Below are positions 61,201-64,000 of a DNA stretch of 64,000 nucleotides, in pieces (the first letter of the stretch is position 1; each line of letters begins with the position of its first letter). A program made the position numbers and the translations under genes. Under the pieces are notes generated by a model that saw only the letters and a program-made list of their open reading frames with translations, was not told the DNA's origin and did not search any database. Where the stretch lies: assembly GCA_003342895.1 (NCBI GenBank), contig PTFA01000020.1, positions 5,349,644 to 5,413,643 of the forward strand, given 5' to 3'. This DNA comes from Casuarius casuarius. Taxonomy: Eukaryota; Chordata; Aves; Casuariiformes; Casuariidae.

Positions 61201-64000
61201 ACCACACGATCATTTGAGGTTAAGTCTATGATTCTCATTTAATAGCACAGGATAATTCTCCTGAATCACATGATAGCAGAGTGTCTCAAATTCAGTAATA
61301 CTCAGAATGGCATCTGTTGAATTTACATTTTAATCCTGAATTGTATTTTACTATAGAATTGTTTTAGATTTATATTTTTGTTTTCTAGTTTCATTAGAAA
61401 ATACTGGAGTCAGCTTGGGTCAAATTAAGGAAATGCTTCTGCTTATATACTAGCATTGAAGCAGTATTTTATTCTCATGATTTAAAGAAAGAAATTTAGT
61501 CATTAATTATGTCTGGACTCATATCCATATTATTATATTCATGATTACTCAAGCATCTACACAGTTTTTTGGGTTTTCTTTTTCCCTCAATTTATTAATT
61601 ACAATGTCTCATTCAAAATGAACAGTGATGATCTTTATGAAGTGAGTAATGTTATAAAATTGTATAAAGATTCTTTAATCTTAACCCCTCAATACCTCTG
61701 ATTCATATTCTCTGCACTCACTGACACAAAACAACAAAATTATACCCAACTTTGCACCATTAGAAACACAGGTAAGTACTGATAAGTTCTAAAGCTAGTT
61801 AACTATGCAAAAATTCAAAAGCCTGTTGTGATGAAGGAACTTGAGCGTGTTAAAGTAATTATAATCTTGATAAGAAGGCCACTTTTTGCTTTGGTTTTGT
61901 ACTGTTGTTCACCATTACATGAGTGTCTACAAGAGCCACCAGGTAGGTATTTCACTCACTGTGGACTTCTCAGAGACCATGGCATGCTGTGCACAAATAA
62001 AACTTTGGAAATTTTAGCAGCCAGCGTGACAAGCACTGCTGATTGGTATATAGTAATTTTCTGGAGTCTTAAAAGCTGGGTAGATTTTACAGAAAATGAC
62101 AAAACAAACCTCTCTGACCCATCTCTCAAATATAAACAAGCTACTCTAAAAAATCTACTCTTAGAAAAAGAAAATCAAGTATCTACATCTCTTCAAAGAA
62201 TTATTTGTAAGTGATGGAAAACTATCCTTGGAAAACCACCCAAAACCAAACCAAGAATTCACAGCTTGAAGCACCTGTGAAATAAGTTTTCAACTTTAAA
62301 CATAATAAGAAAGAGGTAAACATTGACCTGACTGATTCAGCTGGCAAACATGAGATGAATTTGAAAACTGGCATTCACAGAAGGAAGCAATGTACAACCT
62401 ACAGCATAGGCTTTAGAAACAGCTCCGACAGGAACAGTTCTGTCTGGGGGCAGAAATCCCATATCCTCTATGGACAAAAGAATACAATCGTGTTTCTCTG
62501 GTATAGCAGAGCTATACACACAAATAGCCAGAAGGCAGACATTTCCTATTACTTTCTATACACTAATTAATTCAAAAGAAAACTGTGTTAAGCAACTCAC
62601 ATACTCCTAATGATACAAAACTATATACATATATACATACACACACATATATAAAAAATATATATAAATGGAAAACATTTTGTTATACTACTTTTGTGCG
62701 TGTGCATGTATATATATGTTTAAAAGATATAAGCTGTTCAGTTCTTTCATCCTTCCAGGGGAAAATACCATGCATGCTCCACTACTTCTGTATTTAAACA
62801 GAGTGAATTCCAAACTTCTTCTAGTCTCCTCCTAAGAAGCATTTCACTGACTATGGTTTTAAGAGATCTGGTTCCCTCTCTTTGCCTGTGCTATTACTCT
62901 CACAGTCTAAGGTCAGTCAGTACTAAGTTAATATTTCATAGCTTTCAGCACTGCTGAATCATAAAGGTAATGTTATCTAGAGCTAACTATCAAAAACCAA
63001 ATCAGGAAATGTTATTCCATGTCAATGTACTTCAACTTTAAGCAAACAATTACAAAATAAAACCCAGCAAATTCTGCCTCTAAGTCAGACATGAAAATTC
63101 CTTAGACTTTCACAGAGGCCATCTTTTTCAAAAATTAACTAACAACGGTGAAATAAGGAGTACTGAGAATCATATAGTGTTCATACATTACACTTTTATT
63201 GTTTTACATCTTTTATCCTTTAAAAATTAAATAGTTTTAAAACTAATAATGTTGAGTGTGAGGAGATAAACAGGAGAGTCTAAAATCTCTCTAAAAATTG
63301 TGGCATGTTCAAACAGCCTAAAAAGTCATGATACGTTTCTACAGCATAACTCTTTCACTCTGCCTCTCTCATGGCTTTAACACAATCTGCTTGCAATGCA
63401 GCTGCTCAAAAAATAAATCATTTAAAACATCATATGCAGAGTTCAAGAAAATCAATGCCTATTCCCAGCACATCGCATTTCTGCTGGGTCTCCATTTCTC
63501 TACTACAGTTGTGTATTAAAAGGTAACAGAAAAATACACACCTCTCAAACAGTCTTAACTTTGTCCTCACTCTTGAACCTTACAAGAAAGGCTTACAAAA
63601 AGAGACAAATGAATGGTGCAATATTTATTGCGCTGACCACGGTATACCTTTGCACAAGAAAAGGATATCGGAGTTGGGATCGGCCCGCCAGTCCTGACAC
63701 AGGAGGAAAGCTGCACTGTGCTTTGCACTCTGGAGAGAGGGTTCAACGGAAGTTCAGCATTTATCTTTGAAATTTGTGGATTGTGACCACAAATGCCGTC
63801 AGCCTAGTTCAGCCATCAGCAGGTAGAATTTCCCTTTAGCCAAAGCTGAGCTTGGTCCCAAGGGACTGAAAAGAGCTTTAGTGACAACCTTGCAAGATGT
63901 ATGCATACAGCAGCTTCCACTAGAGCCTCCAATTCTCTTGCTCTGCTCATCTAGGACAACGCAAGTTGCATTTACAACTGCAAGGTTAGATTATATGGCC
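55266..64000. other. Partial INPP4B intron before exon 1; no gene seen
   Basis: I looked for the expected upstream exon (human ...[20 protein letters not shown]...) on the minus strand and did not find it. The stretch holds a CR1-like remnant (59.98-60.27 kb), a TA/CA simple repeat (62,621-62,668) and a GC-richer patch near 57.0-57.15 kb. A 47-bp segment at 57,675-57,721 has good splice sites but is probably not an exon. Confidence 0.65.
59980..60270 (+). mobile_element. Ancient CR1-type LINE fragment
   Basis: AGTAAGAGGAGATATGATAA, then AAGCACATAAAAC, is followed by a decayed GGGACGAGATTTCCAATGAA (then GTAAAT), by TTCAAAACTGAAAAAGGAAG (then TGTTTTTT), and by AGCAGGATTCAAAACAAGAG (then CAGACA). 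The order matches the old CR1 3' region: CTAAGGGGGATATGATAGAG, ...GGTCACCAAATGAAATTAAT, ...AACAAAAGGAAGTATTTCTT, ...GGATTCAAAAAAGAATTAGA. Old and dead. Confidence 0.65.

Noticed and set aside
61828..62214. 128-codon plus-strand frame
   Set aside because: No recognisable domain, no splice or promoter context, within an intron; length is within chance expectation.
1..64000. tRNA, rRNA, microRNA, CRISPR or prokaryotic features
   Set aside because: No cloverleaf, rRNA core motif or spaced direct-repeat array was seen; the sequence is vertebrate intron with splice-bounded exons. A covariance-model search would be needed for certainty on small RNAs.

Overview
This window reads as vertebrate nuclear DNA, most likely from a bird. 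It is AT-rich and over 97% non-coding. It has short exons bounded by GT/AG splice sites and holds no operons or bacterial signals. Interspersed repeats are sparse and strongly decayed. The recognisable ones are CR1-type LINE fragments of the sauropsid kind plus MIR-like tails; I see no Alu, L1 or B-type SINEs and no young CR1 copies. Introns of 1 to 10 kb also suit a compact avian genome. A crocodile or turtle cannot be fully excluded, because several CR1 remnants match the old family abundant in those groups.

The only gene I can support is INPP4B, inositol polyphosphate-4-phosphatase type II, on the minus strand. Eleven consecutive internal coding exons run from 55,265 down to 2,334. They add up to 1,535 coding bases (about 511 codons). 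Every splice junction keeps the frame, and the joined product is colinear with human INPP4B, roughly residues 280 to 790 of about 924 (numbering from memory). The 5' exons with the C2 domain lie beyond base 64,000. The 3' exons with the catalytic CX5R phosphatase loop lie beyond base 1, off the left edge. Nothing in the visible exons suggests a pseudogene.

Layout from high to low coordinates: 64,000-55,266 is intron with a CR1 remnant near 60.1 kb and a spurious exon-like segment at 57.7 kb. Exons 1 to 6 (labels local to this window) are spaced 5-9 kb apart between 55.3 and 21.9 kb. A 10.4 kb intron holding oppositely oriented CR1 fragments follows. Exons 7 to 9 then cluster between 11.5 and 9.0 kb, and exons 10 and 11 lie at 4.9 and 2.4 kb. 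The introns also hold simple repeats, G-runs, several short tandem duplications and a few strong palindromes.

I found no undescribed gene system. The most unusual items are a 53-bp segment at 51,220-51,272, which is an inverted near-copy of sequence 1.3 kb away and is flanked by 13-bp direct repeats; a 15-bp-stem hairpin at 52,499-52,535; and a GC- and CpG-rich patch at 42.3-43.0 kb inside an intron.
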